Shown here: positions 1-10,689 of the stretch, piece by piece | Layout of the letters: each line of letters opens with the position of its first letter | Position numbering within the stretch: position 1 is the first letter of the stretch | Position numbers and translations under genes: made by a program | The notes under the pieces: generated by a model | The model's database searches: none | The model's input: only the letters and a program-made list of their open reading frames with translations | What the model was told of the DNA's origin: nothing | Origin: Cynocephalus volans | Lineage: Eukaryota; Chordata; Mammalia; Dermoptera; Cynocephalidae | Reading direction: 5' to 3' | Assembly: GCF_027409185.1 (NCBI RefSeq) | Contig: NC_084462.1 | Span: 16,529,577-16,593,576 of the forward strand | Length of the DNA stretch: 64,000 nucleotides

Positions 1-1232
1 TGAAATATAATTATACTCATGTTTGACAACATAGAAAATTAATTTTTAGTGAAACAACTCTAACCCACCCCTCCACCCCCTCCCACCGCACACACACACC
101 AAGAAAGGAGTCAAATTCATGCTATTCATGGAAAAATACATTGTAGCTTAGCAAAATAAGCAAATTTCTATGTTATTTTTGTTTTGTTTCAAATGGTACT
201 CCGGCCAATCTTGTTTTAAAATAATTTGCATCTTTGAAGAAAAGAGCAGCATGCTGAACTTGAAACTAGATTTTTTTAATCCTTTTTTCACAATATGAGT
301 GGTTTTAAAAAGTCAAATCTGGCCATTTTTCTTGCCTAAAATATAGTGACTTTGTTTTTTTCTGATATGAAGGAAATGATGATAGTGTCCTCTGTTCTTC
401 AAAACATTTGTCACGTGCTTGCTAACCTAGGCTTTGTCTATTCTGTCTTGGAATTTGCTCCTTAAAACCCTCTAGCCTAGACTAGACCCCTTACCTTCTC
501 TGTAATTCCAGTAATTCACAAATTTTATACTATGCAAGGTACCTTGTTAGTCATTGGAGATTCATAGATGATTTAAGCAGTTTGTGCTCTTAAGGGCTTA
601 CAGTTTTGTCTGTGAGATACACAAGTGATTGTAAATGACAGGTACAAAAAGTATGAATCAAGTGTTGTGGAAAGTCTTGAATAGTGCCACTTTTGCTGGT
701 GGAAGCAGAGGGTAATGGTTAAGCAGGTTGCTGGATGAACAGCATTTTGACCAGTGGAGAAGGGAAAAGGCTGTGGCATTCTAGTGGGAGAGCTTGCAGA
801 GGCCTGAGAGGTGTCTAATACAAAAGACCTCAGACACTACTTTCTAAATAAAGTTTTTCCAGACTAACGTGGGCTAAATGCACTTGTTTTGTAACCGTAA
901 TTCTTATTTTTCTTTAATAGAAAATTTTCTACTTGTAGCACTCTACATTATTGTTTCAAACTATTCATCTTTTTATAGAGCTTGTTTCTTGATCAAATTT
1001 GTCTCAACCAAATAAGTGTCTTGATGGATGAGATTGTGCCTTAACTATATCTGCAGTATTTACCAGTGAATCTTTTAAAGTCAAAGCATAAACAGATACT
1101 TTTAAATTGATAATTAAATGAAAAGCACATGTTCATCTGGTATCACTTTGTCTCTGATGTGATATTCTTAACTTTTCCACCCATTCTTTAAATAAAGGCA
1201 TTCACTGTTTTGTCTAAAAAAAAAAAAAAAAA
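1..1232 (+). pseudogene. 3' end of a retroposed mRNA (processed retrocopy), parent gene not recognised
   Basis: The stretch is AT-rich and without a long reading frame, like a 3'UTR. It ends in a perfect AATAAA (1191-1196), about 20 bases of spacer, and a run of 17 A (1216-1232) encoded in the genome, after which the base composition changes abruptly to GC-rich. A signal, correct spacing and an encoded A-tail are the mark of L1-driven retroposition of a polyadenylated transcript. The 5' part lies outside the window, so neither the coding part nor the target-site duplication can be seen. I do not recognise the parent gene. It could instead be a last exon beside a chance A-run, but that is less likely. 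Confidence 0.6.
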
Positions 1233-1707
1233 CCCTAGAAGCCAGGGAGACTCTGAACCTTCTCCCAGCTGGCATTCACCTCTTCATGGCCCTTGAGGGC
1301 TGCGGAACCAGAGGTCCAGGAGGGCCCAGGACATCATGCCCTTTGTTCAGCTGTCACCCGGAGCAGGGAGCTGCCCCATGCCACACAGCCAACGCCACTC
1401 TGGAGTCAGCCTGTTGGGGTGTGCGTCCTCACTCTGATGCCCCAACTCTGAGAGCTTTGGGAAGTGACTTGTTTTCTCTTTGTTTCAGCCTGATGATCTG
1501 TAAAGTTGGATAACAGCTGTTTTCCTCATTCATTGCAGGGAAGGGGAGAGGGTGGTGTTGAAAAGGTGGTGCTGGGGAGAAGGGTGGGGACATTTATAAT
1601 GAGAGCAGTAGCCACAGTCCACACAGCACCTGCTGCCTCCTGGACCTTGAGCTGCCATCACACATGGAGCAGTATCTTAGGGTGGGAGGCCTCAGAAGCA
1701 GTGCCTG

Positions 1708-1822
1708 GGCTGGCCGGTTAGCTCAGCTGGTTAGAGTGCAATGTTATAACATCGAGGTCAAGGGTTCAGATCCCATGACTGGCCAGCTGCCAAAAAGAAA
1801 AAAAAAAAAAAAAAAAAAAAAA
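1708..1822 (+). repeat. tRNA-Ile-like SINE, monomer
   Basis: The body starts with a tRNA-like A-box region (GGCCGGTTAGCTCAG, then TGGTTAGAG) and has a B-box-like GGGTTCAGATCCC near 1763. It ends in a run of about 30 A broken by one G. The head closely resembles tRNA-Ile. No intact acceptor stem pairing is present and an A-tail follows, so this is a SINE and not a tRNA gene. Confidence 0.85.
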
Positions 1823-2274
1823 CCTAGAAACAGCCTGAGACAGGATCCAGGGGCCGTTATCTATGGAATAGCCTGTAAGGAAGGGAGGGAAGAAGGATGG
1901 ACAGGGAGGAAGGCAGGCAGAGGTGTGGTTCTGCAAAACCCAGCCTCCACTTGACCCCTGGGGGCTCTGGAGCATGGACAGCTCCCCAGGTTGGCCTCAA
2001 GGCTTGGAGCCATCTTATCAGGTGTCAGTCAGTGGTTGGTTGGAAGGAGCTCCTTAACTTCCTTAGTGGTTCTCTAAAGAGGCAACTGTGAGCCATTATG
2101 AGCCAACCCTCGCTGTAGCCGGGGGGCCTGAGTGCCACCTATAAGGGGAATCAGCACCAGTGCAGGTATTACATTCTTTTAAGTTTGGCAAGCAAGGAAA
2201 CTGGGGCAACAAGGGGCAATGGCTGTGCCCAATGTCAATGACTTAATCAGGACAGGGTTAGGGTTAGGGCATGC

Positions 2275-2680
2275 AATGTAGTAGAAAAGGACCAGGGACA
2301 TATGGTTTTGAGTTGTGGCTCACCCTTTATTGGCTGTGTGGTGTTAGGCAGGCTCCCTCTCTGAAACTCAGTTTACTCACCTGGAAAATAGATGCACAGA
2401 GGTTCTGACCTCCTAGGGTTGCTAAGAGGCCTCAATGAAAAACTGTATGTGAGGGCCGGCCTGTGGCTCACTTGGGAGAGTGTGGTGCTGATAACACCAA
2501 GGCCACGGGTTCGGATCCCTATATAGGGATGGCTGCTTAGCTCACTTGGGAGAGCATGGTGCTGACACCAAGTCAAGGGTTAAGATCCCCTTACCAGTCA
2601 TCTTTTAAGAAAAAAAAAAAAGAAAAACTGCTTGTGAAACTTAGCACAGTACTGGGCACATGCTGGGGAAGCGGCTGCCG
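2275..2680 (-). repeat. MIR, antisense, split by a SINE
   Basis: The sequence around 2335-2430 is the reverse complement of the MIR core, with the familiar decayed run of a CTCAGTTT block, an ACCTGGAAAATAG block and a CCTAGGGTTGCTAAGAGG block. The matching end (AGCACAGTACTGGGCACATG) resumes after the dimeric SINE at 2453-2621. The MIR is thus the older element. Confidence 0.55.
2453..2621 (+). repeat. tRNA-Ile-like SINE, dimer
   Basis: There are two related tRNA-like units in tandem. The left one starts GGGCCGGCCTGTGGCTCAC and the right one starts near 2527 with GGATGGCTGCTTAGCTCAC. They are followed by the tail motif CAGTCATCTTTTAAG and A-rich sequence. Target-site duplications of 16 bp flank it (2437-2452 and 2622-2637) with two mismatches, which confirms the ends. 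Confidence 0.88.
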
Positions 2681-3920
2681 CATTTACTGTGGGTAGGTGC
2701 TGAGGGCAGGGATTGTGAGATTAAGTACTCCATGAAATGATGACAGGGTGCCCTGGGGGATGGTCATTTCCCAACTACCTTGCCCACTAAATTTAGAAAC
2801 CACTTCACCCACACTAGACGCCTCTTCAGCCCGGTGACTGAGTTTCAAAGCCGTGAGTCAGTGGTTATTAGAATTTAGATGCCTATGCCCCAGGTCGGGT
2901 AGGGGGCACTGTGGAGCCCCACCCACGCTCAAGGGGAGGTTTCAAGAATTTCCTCTGCTAAAGAATGTTCCTATACAGAGTGTTGCACGCTGGAATCTGC
3001 CCATATCAGGTGCCATAGTGAGGCCACGGGCGGCTCAGGAGGAGGCCATACCAGTCCTCGTTGGTCGGTGCCCAGCCAAGCCGTGACTGGCAGCCCAGGG
3101 CCTGTGCAGCCTTGGGGGCTGATATTTGAGAGTCTGCTGGGCAGTGAGCCTCCTAACCTGGGCAAACCCTGGCCAGTGAGCGGAAGCTTCAGGGAGGCAG
3201 CCTCTGGCTGGAGACAGAGACGTGCTTTCCAACAATTGTCTGAAAATAGAACAGGCCGGCTCACGAGGAAATGACTCCCCGTCACGGGGAGGGGGCAGCA
3301 GGAGCAGGAAGCCTGCTTAGAAGCAGGCGAAGGGGTGCAACCAGGGCCTCTGGCCCCCAGAGACCCCAAGTCCACCAGTCCCTCAACCCCTGCATCCCAA
3401 ATGTCTGGGGAAATGCAGCGAAGCAGGCAGGCCCTGGTTCAGGCGCCTTTATCCCGAATGAGCTGTCAGAGGAAGAGTTGGTGCTCGGCAAGAGGACTTC
3501 CTTCTCAGGCCTTGAGTGTGCTGGGCAGAGAACTGGCCAGGGTTGGGAGATGTTCCAGTCCCATCTGACAACTGCGCCCTTCTTGGCTGGGTCATGTCCC
3601 CTCGCTAAGTCTCAGTTTCCCTTTCTGTTTAGTGAGGATCAGGCAAGCTACTCTTGGAAGGCCTACTTCAGCAGCACTCCCTCTGAAGACCCCCACACCA
3701 AGCACCCATGCCTCCAGGACCCGGGCCTGGTGTTGCCACCTGCCGGGGCCGAGGCTGAGTTCATGCTGCCCACCTACGGGCTCCAGGGGAGAAGAAGAAA
3801 AATGCATCCAACCTTGTTCTCATATGGCTGTTGTTTCCCCATCTTTAAGAAAATCGTGAAGGTGCAGAATGTTCTTGTCAAGGCAAAGTGAAGGGTAGAC
3901 CAAAACTGGGTGCCCCCCTA

Positions 3921-4097
3921 GGGCCGCCCCATGGCTCACTTGGGAGAGTGTGATGCTGATAACACCAAGGACATGGGTTGGGATCCCTATATAGGGATGG
4001 CCAGTTAGCTCACTTGGGAGAGCATGGTGCTGACAACACCAAGTCAAGGGTTAAGATCCCCTTACTGGTCATCTTTTAAAAAAACAAAAACAAAAAA
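3921..4097 (+). repeat. tRNA-Ile-like SINE, dimer
   Basis: This has the same two-unit structure as the copy at 2453, with the joint CCTATATAGGGATGG and the tail GTCATCTTTTAAA followed by an AC-interrupted A-tail. The duplication CAAAACTGGGTGCC is present before the element (from 3901) and after it (from 4098). It is integrated in otherwise featureless intergenic DNA. Confidence 0.88.
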
Positions 4098-6010
4098 CAA
4101 AACTGGGTGCCTCTGTAACGGGGGGCCTAGATCCCTCTACTCAGCCCACTGCCCTGGGGTTCTGGGTAACAGTTTGAGAGCCAGTGTTAAGAGGGTGAAG
4201 GACTGAGGAGCAGAGAATTGCAGCCCAATTCCACACTCTCAGCCAGCACTTCACCAAATTCCAAAAGTCTCCCTGGAGAGGCTGAGGCCATGGAGCGGGT
4301 TTAGGGATTTTTTTGTTTTGGTGGTTGGTGGAACCTTGTGACAGTTAGCTATGGTGGAAAGAGAAGAACAGAAGTCAACGGCATAGGGCTGGGGGGCTGT
4401 AGGTCACAGCTAACATCAGGTGGGACTGAAAGGGGCCCTTCATGGGGAGGGTCCTTCCTGCCAGGCAGAGCATTTCCCCATTGGTGGAGGGAGCAAAGGG
4501 CAGGTAGGGTTGGCAAAGACCCAGAACCCTAGCTCCATGCCCTCTGCCTACGCCCCCTCCTCCTTTCTCCTTCCTAAGGCTGGGTGGGAGGTTTGGTGGG
4601 AGGGCACTCGAAAGACAACCTCATCCCTCCTGCCCTGTGTTAGGGATGTCCTGATTTTACATCTTCTGTTTCACTGTCCCCATGAACCATCAAAATATCC
4701 CCAACACTGTTGGGGAGTTACACAGGATTGTGTTTCCTTGTTTGGGCTCATTCAAGTTTTTTGCAAGGAGCATATATTATGTTTGAAATAAGAAAAATAA
4801 CCTCATGAACTTTTCTTAAAAAAAAAAAAAAAAAAGCAAGGAAATGTCCCAGAAATTCTAACCTGTGTCCTCATTGCAGCTCCTAAACAATGATTTTTTC
4901 ACAGAAAAGTACACCGAACTCAAACTGGATCATGTGTCCTGACTTGGCTCGGAAATTGTGATCAGGAACAACTTTTTCCAGGTGGGGTTGGTCCAATGTG
5001 ACATTCTCAGGCTGAGGAAAGACCAGTGGAGGGAGAAGAGGGTTGAATTTCTGGGCATTTCGACATCAAGTGCAAATCAGCATTTGTCATTTTATGGATT
5101 ATTTACAACTGATGTTATTTACAAGTGACATTTGTAAATGATCTTTGTAAATGATTTGTAAATGATCTACCTCTTGGGGTTCTGGGGTTGACTGGGTGGT
5201 TCTTGTTTTGGGAGGGTTCTGTCACACAGCTGCAGACAGAGGGTGGCTGGGGCTGGCAGTATCTCCCAGGCTTCCTTCCTCATCTGTCTGGTGCTTAATG
5301 CTGGTGCAGGCAGGGCCCTCAACAGGAGCAGCTGTGAATGGCTTGGGCTTCCTCACAACATGGCACTGGGTTCCAGGAGCAAGAGGCCCAAGAGACAGAG
5401 CTGGGCAGGACAGAGACCAAATATATACTATACAGCAATACAGCTTCTGCCAATCACATGATTAGTGAGTTGGGACTTTCAACCCCACCCTACCTACCCA
5501 CCTCTGACCTCCAGGGAAGTGAGGGGAACTGGAGACAGAGTTCAATCACCGCTGGTCAATGGCTCAATCAATTACACCTATGTATGAGACATTGATACAC
5601 AACTCGGAACGACAGGGTTCAGGGAGCTCCCAAGTTGGTGAACACATCAATGTGCTGGTAGGGCAGTGTGACGGGAAGGGCATGGCAGCTTTATGTACCC
5701 TCTGCCCCTTACCCTGCCCTATGAAGCTCTTCCATTTGGCTGGTCCTGAGTTGTATCCTTTATAATAAAACTGAAATCATAAGAATAGCACCTTCTTGAG
5801 TCTGTTAGTTTCTATTGTAGCAAATTATTGTGCCTGAGTAGAGAGGTCATGGGGTCAAGTGCCCAGCTCACATCTTGAAGGTATCTAGGGGCCACACCCT
5901 GAGTAGTCTGGGGACCCATTTATGGCTGGCATCTGAAGTGAGGACAGTCTTATGGGACTGAGTGTTTAACCTGTGGGTTCTAACCTAACTCCAGGTAGTG
6001 TCCGAATTGA

Positions 6011-6156
6011 TTTTTTTGCTGTGCTTCTTTTTCAGTACTCTTTTCCTTCACTGTTTTTTTTTTTGTGTGTGTGTGGTTGGCCAGTATGGGGATCCAAACC
6101 CTTGACCTTGGTGTTACAAGGCTGCACTGTAACCAACTGAGCTAACCAACCAGTCC
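6011..6156 (-). repeat. tRNA-Ile-like SINE, monomer, with an extended 3' tail
   Basis: Read on the minus strand, the tRNA-like body runs from 6156 to about 6075, followed by a CA stretch and an A-run (complement of 6054-6074). Then come about 36 bases that are not SINE (complement of 6018-6053) and a second A-run. The duplication AGTGTCCGAATTGA (5997-6010) and AGTATCAGAATTGA (6157-6170) lies outside the extra bases. They therefore arrived with the SINE. Confidence 0.75.
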
Positions 6157-6215
6157 AGTATCAGAATTGAGTTAACTGGTAAGATGCCTACTTGGTGTCA
6201 GACATTTAGAGAATT

Positions 6216-6736
6216 GGTGTGATGGTTAATTTTATGTGTCAACTTGACTGGACCCAGGGATGCCCAGATAGCTGGTAAAATATTATTTCTGGGTGTGCCT
6301 GTGAAGTTGTGTCTGGAAGAGATTAGCATTTGAATCAGTTAGACTAAGTAAAAAAGACAGCCCTCCCCAGTGTGGGCAGGCATCATCCAATCCAATGAGG
6401 ATGGAAAGGCAGAGGACGGGAGAATTCTCTCCATCCTTGAGCTCGGATGTCCATCTTCTCCTCTTCTCTTGCCCCTGGACATCAAAGCTTCTTTTCTTGG
6501 GCCTTTGGACTCCAGGACTTACACCAGCATGCACTCATACCTGCCCCCAGTTCTCAGGTCTTCAGTCTCAGAATGAATTACACCACCAGCTTTCCTGGGT
6601 CTCCAGCTTGCAGACAGCAGATTGAGGGAATTCTCAGTCTCCGTAATCAAGTGAGCCAGTGCCCGTAACAAACCTCCTCTTCTGTTTCTGTATTTATATC
6701 CTGTTGGTTCTGTTTCCCTGGAGAACCCTAACTAAC
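6216..6736 (-). mobile_element. Solo LTR, ERVL class, MLT2-like
   Basis: On the + strand it opens TGTGATGGTTAATTTTATGT and closes with GGAGAACCCTAACTAACACA. I know these as the two ends of MLT2-type LTRs in reverse orientation. A 5-bp duplication with one mismatch (ATTGG and GTTGG) flanks it, the length expected for ERVL. It is a fossil with no internal region. The subfamily name is from memory. Confidence 0.6.
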
Positions 6737-7781
6737 ACAGTTGGTGTTTAGAAAAACAAAAAAATCACCTTTCATGACCTGGCTTTGGAAGTCACATGAC
6801 ATCACTTCCACTGTCCTCTGTTGGCCAAGCCTGTCATAAAGTTCTGTCCAGGTTCACGGGGAGAGGACCAGGACTCCACCTCTTGAGGGAGGAGTGGCGA
6901 GGTCACACTGTAAAAAGAACATAGGAATGGGAGCTATTGGTACAGCCATCTCTGGAAAATATGATGTGCTACAGTCATAAAATGCTGACTTGGCTACACA
7001 CTGTGCTGGAACCACAAACACTGGGTAAGGAGCCACACCTGCCAGTTGATGGACACATGGGTTGTTTTAGTTTGGGGGCAATTAGGAAGAAGGCCAGAAT
7101 CAATATTTGTGTACAGTTCTTTCATTTGAAACTCATTTTGCCTGGATACACATATACAGACCATCAAATGGTTCTCTGATCCTGCTTAACTTGGAGACGA
7201 CAAAGCCATCTTGCTGAGTTCTTCAGAGGAGTCTAGTGGATGTGTGATAAGCACTTAACCCACTGACTAGAGCACAAAAGTAACTCAACAATGGCAGCTG
7301 TTAACATCCTTCCTGTTGTTTGGGGATGAGGGGAAAGGTGACCTGCATTTCCCTGGGGCAGGGTATCTCAACCACAGCATTATTCACATTCTGGGCAGGA
7401 CCACTCTTTGTTGTGGGGGCTTTCTTGTGCATTGGTCCCTACCGCTAAATACAGTAGCAAGCCCCTGTTAAAGAAAAAATTATTCAATAACACTTGATAA
7501 AGACAGTAAGACAGACTCTATTCAAGAGGGACTGTCATGATAGGTACACAGTGGGGCTACCACAATAGGGTTTTGCAGTAAGGAAAAGAGACTGGGTTCA
7601 ACTCAACCCCGAAACAGCATGGGCAAGTGGGAATTTATAGCCAAGGAGTAGAGTGGGGGTCAGTGGATGGGAAATGACCAAGAGGAAACATTAGGGGGGA
7701 CTCTGGCTGAACCAACCTAACAGGATTCCTGCTGAAGTCAGACCAGAGTGGTCAGATGTCACCTGGAGGATGAGAGGTGTT

Positions 7782-8558
7782 TCAGTCCATTTGGGTTCCT
7801 ACAACAAAATACCTTAAACTGGGTAATTTATAACAGAAACTTATTTCTCACAGTTCTGGAGGCTGGGAGATCCAAGATCAAGGCACCTGCAGATTCAGTG
7901 ACTGCTGAGGGCTCAGTCTCTGCTTGATAGATGGCACCTTCTTGCTATGTCCTTGCATGGTGGAAGGGGTGAGCAAGCTCCCTCAGGCCTCTTTTTGTAA
8001 GGGCATTAATCCTATTCATGAGGGCTTCACCTTATCACCTTGTTAAAAGACAAAATCACAACAAATTTAGTTGAAAGATCTTAACTGGCTTTTATTTGTG
8101 ATTCTAGAATCGGGCAACACCCCATTCTATAAGATAATGAGTGTTTCAATGAGCTGAGCAGAGGAGATGGGCTTTATAGTCAGAAAGGGGCCGAGGAAAG
8201 CAGAATGAAAAGAGGATCGATCGTTTCAAAGTTACTTTCCTTATGGGGTTAAAACAGAGGGGACTTCCTTGGCGTGCTAGCTCAGGTAAACTGGGCCCCT
8301 TTTGATTGGCTGCTGTGAATCTCCTGTTTTTTGGAAAACTGAAATGTTTTACAGTTCAGTTTGATTATGTGGCACTTAGCATGAGTGAATCCATTCTGGT
8401 TTGGTCTGGTCTGCTGGGGCCTAGTGCAGGAGCTCTAGGCGTCCTATACATTTTATTTAACCACCTCCCAAAAGCCCTACCACTTAATACCACACTGGAG
8501 TTTAGGTTTCAACATGTGAATTTGTGGGGGACACCAGCCTTCAGACCATAGTAGTGGG
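7782..8558 (+). mobile_element. Solo LTR, ERVL-MaLR (MST/MLT1-like), split by another LTR
   Basis: The 5' part (7782-8040) has the MaLR text CAGTCCATTTGGG, AACTGGGTAATTTATAA and CTCACAGTTCTGGAGGCTGG. The 3' part (about 8455-8558) has ACCACCTCCCAAAAG, TTTCAACATGTGAATTTG and TTCAGACCATAG. Between them lies another LTR-like insertion. It is an old solo LTR without an internal region. Confidence 0.7.
8041..8454. mobile_element. LTR-like insertion at the core of the nest
   Basis: About 410 bp interrupts the MaLR LTR, starting TGTTAAAAGAC and ending near GTCCTATACA, so it has TG and CA ends. It has no long frame. It is the youngest layer of the stack. I cannot name the family, and a clean target duplication was not seen. 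Confidence 0.4.
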
Positions 8559-9279
8559 GGACAAGGAACCCGACTGGATATCAAGGGTGATCAGATATCA
8601 AGCATGGAGGATCCTGACTAGACTGAGCAGGGTTCTTGCTAAAGTTGGACAATGCAGAGATGAACACAGCAGCCCAAATGTCAGGGCCTGGTTGAAAAAG
8701 AGCTCAGAGGAGCCTCATTAGAGTTTGGTCAGGGAGACAGTCTTTGTTACCTCTCCCCATACCCAGTTGTGACAATCAAGGATGCAAGAATGTCTGCAGG
8801 CACTCCTAAATGTCCCCCACAGGCCAAGATCTCCCTGGATGGGAACCCCTGCCCTAGAATGCCTCTAAGTTCCTCAGCTCTTTGCAGAGTAAGCAGCATC
8901 AAATTGCTCCCCTGGGTCTCCTGGGGTGACAGAGGGAACCCAGTTCACAGCCACGTCACCCCAGAGGCACATGACAAGGTGTCCAGGTGCAGGGGCATGA
9001 CCTTTGGGGGTGCAGGCACCACTGAACAACCTCCTTCATAATTCACAGGGATTTGGCTATGGGCAAACTCTCCCATTGCGTCCTTGTAATAGGCCCTGCC
9101 CAGCTGATGGCCTCAAAACACCTGCTGCTGTTATCAACAGGGAGGCAGCAGGAACCTCACCTGGAAAGGTGCTTTGCAGAGAGAGTGGCATGATGGGAGG
9201 AAAGTATTTTCTTCAAGAACCTTGACCAAATCTCTCCCAAATTGTGAATGCAAATCAATTTTATTACTTAACAATCAAT

Positions 9280-9470
9280 AAATATATACTAATAATAACA
9301 ACAATTATAATGGCAGTCTTTTCATTTGAGAACACTTTGCAGTTTACAAAGAACTTCTCCCTATTTGATCCTCAAATCAATCCTATTTCCATTTTAGGAA
9401 TAAGAAAACAGGCTCAGAGATGGTAGCTGACTCAACCCAAGGCCACACAGCTGGCCAATGGCAGAGAAAC
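9280..9470 (+). repeat. MIR, sense
   Basis: The order of GCAGTTTACAAAGAAC, TTTGATCCTCA, CATTTTAGGAATAAGAAAACAGG and CCCAAGGCCACACAGCTGG follows the MIR consensus from middle to 3' end. Divergence is high, as expected for this old mammalian SINE. Confidence 0.6.
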
Positions 9471-10689
9471 ATTTGGAAGCCAAATTCAGCCTCCCCCATC
9501 CCCAGGGCCCACTTTGTTCCTCTCCCAGACTTGAATGTGGAGAGACCCCTTTCCCCTCTGCTATAAAGCAGTTTCAGGACTGCTCTTCCCCAAGCCCAAA
9601 GCTGACCACCTCTCCCTCCCCAGTAGCTAGTGGGGAATCAAAGCAGGCAGAGGTTTCCCCAACAGCCGCGTTGGACACCCACAATCCTGGAAGGGGCCTT
9701 GGCTCAGGTGAAACTTTCCTGAGGGCACAGCTCTGGCCCAGACATGCCCACTAAGGCACCAAGAGCAGGTGGACACTGGGAGGCAGAGGGGCAGCCTTGT
9801 CTCTGCACAAGGAGTCCTGCAGCCTCGGGCAATTCGCTTCACTCTCCTGCTCCCTAAGATGAGTGGGGCAGAACTGGCCCCTGGCCATGCCCAGCTCACA
9901 CGCTGGACGTTGGCAGGGCATCGCTGGGCACTGCAGCTGTGCAAAGAAACTGAGTTGTGCTTCCACAATCAGCAAATGTCCACTTTCAGAAGTTGCCTGT
10001 TTATAAGGTGTGGAGTGCCGACACTGGACCCCGTTCAGTTCCTAGAGAGCCAGGATGTCCTAAAGTCTAGCCACTCCAAGTTTCCAGCTCTCCATCACCC
10101 TTTTGGGGAGTATGAGTCCCTGAGGGAGTGTTTATGGGGATCCTGAGGGTAAAAGGGCTGGGGTTCCATGCTCCCCACTCAGGGCTAGAGCTAGCTTAGG
10201 CTCCTGCCTGTCCCTTCCCTGCAGGGTAATTGATCTTGGTGGTCTCAGGGTCCCTCCTTTTCCGGACCTCGGTCGCGACAGTCTGAGTCCACTCCATTGC
10301 CCTCCCTACCTCCAATAATCTAGAAGGCAAGGGGGGGGCGGGGAGACAGTATGGAGTCCACCGCTCCTGTGATGCCCCAGGCTCCTGGTGCAATTGGATT
10401 CACGTCCCCCCCAAGAACCAGATCTGCACAGCTGGGGTGAAGGAGCAAGTCCTGCTATACCTCAGTCCCAGGGCCCTCACAGTCACATAAGTCTTCCCAG
10501 GGCAAAGAGGGACAGTTTATCTGGGCGTAACCAATGCCACTTCTGTTATAAAGCTGTGATAAAAGAGACCATTTATCAAGGCTAACCAGGCACCAGGCAC
10601 TGTGCGAAGGTCTTTATGGCCACTTAGAAAGTGAACCCTCATGACAGTCCTGCAAGGTAGTTCTTTCCTCTATTTTATCTTAAATTTAA

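Larger units (their letters stand above)
5450..6770 (+). mobile_element. Solo LTR, class I ERV-like, carrying two later insertions
   Basis: The segment resembles an old retroviral LTR, with a TATAATAAA-type signal at about 5759-5768 and downstream U5-like text. It is a fossil with no internal genes. A SINE (6011-6156) and an MLT2-like LTR (about 6216-6736) interrupt its 3' part, and the host LTR text continues after each. Subfamily is not assigned and the outer limits are approximate. Confidence 0.5.
7466..8754. mobile_element. LTR-like element inside MER5A, itself interrupted by MaLR
   Basis: Outer parts at 7466-7780 and about 8560-8754 sit between the two halves of MER5A. They begin TGTTAAAG, as an LTR could, and carry no reading frame. 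A MaLR LTR occupies the middle. The family is not assigned. It is a fossil LTR, inserted after MER5A and before the MaLR. Confidence 0.4.
7359..8851 (-). mobile_element. MER5A-like hAT DNA transposon remnant, split by nested LTRs
   Basis: The left piece (7359-7465) contains TATCTCAACC, CTCTTTGTTGTGGGGGC and TGTGCATTG. The right piece (about 8755-8851) contains AGTTGTGACAATCAAGG and TAAATGTCCCCC. Both match the reverse complement of MER5A, a non-autonomous hAT-Charlie element of about 190 bp. About 1.3 kb of LTR material separates the halves. MER5A is thus the oldest layer of this nest. No convincing 8-bp duplication survives. Confidence 0.65.

Noticed and set aside
1708-1790. A tRNA gene (tRNA-Ile-like head)
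   Set aside because: The acceptor and anticodon stems do not pair fully, an A-tail follows, and many related copies with target duplications are present. It is a SINE.
2257-2270. GGGTTAGGGTTAGGG, a telomere-like word
   Set aside because: Only about two and a half units; no array, so no interstitial telomere tract.
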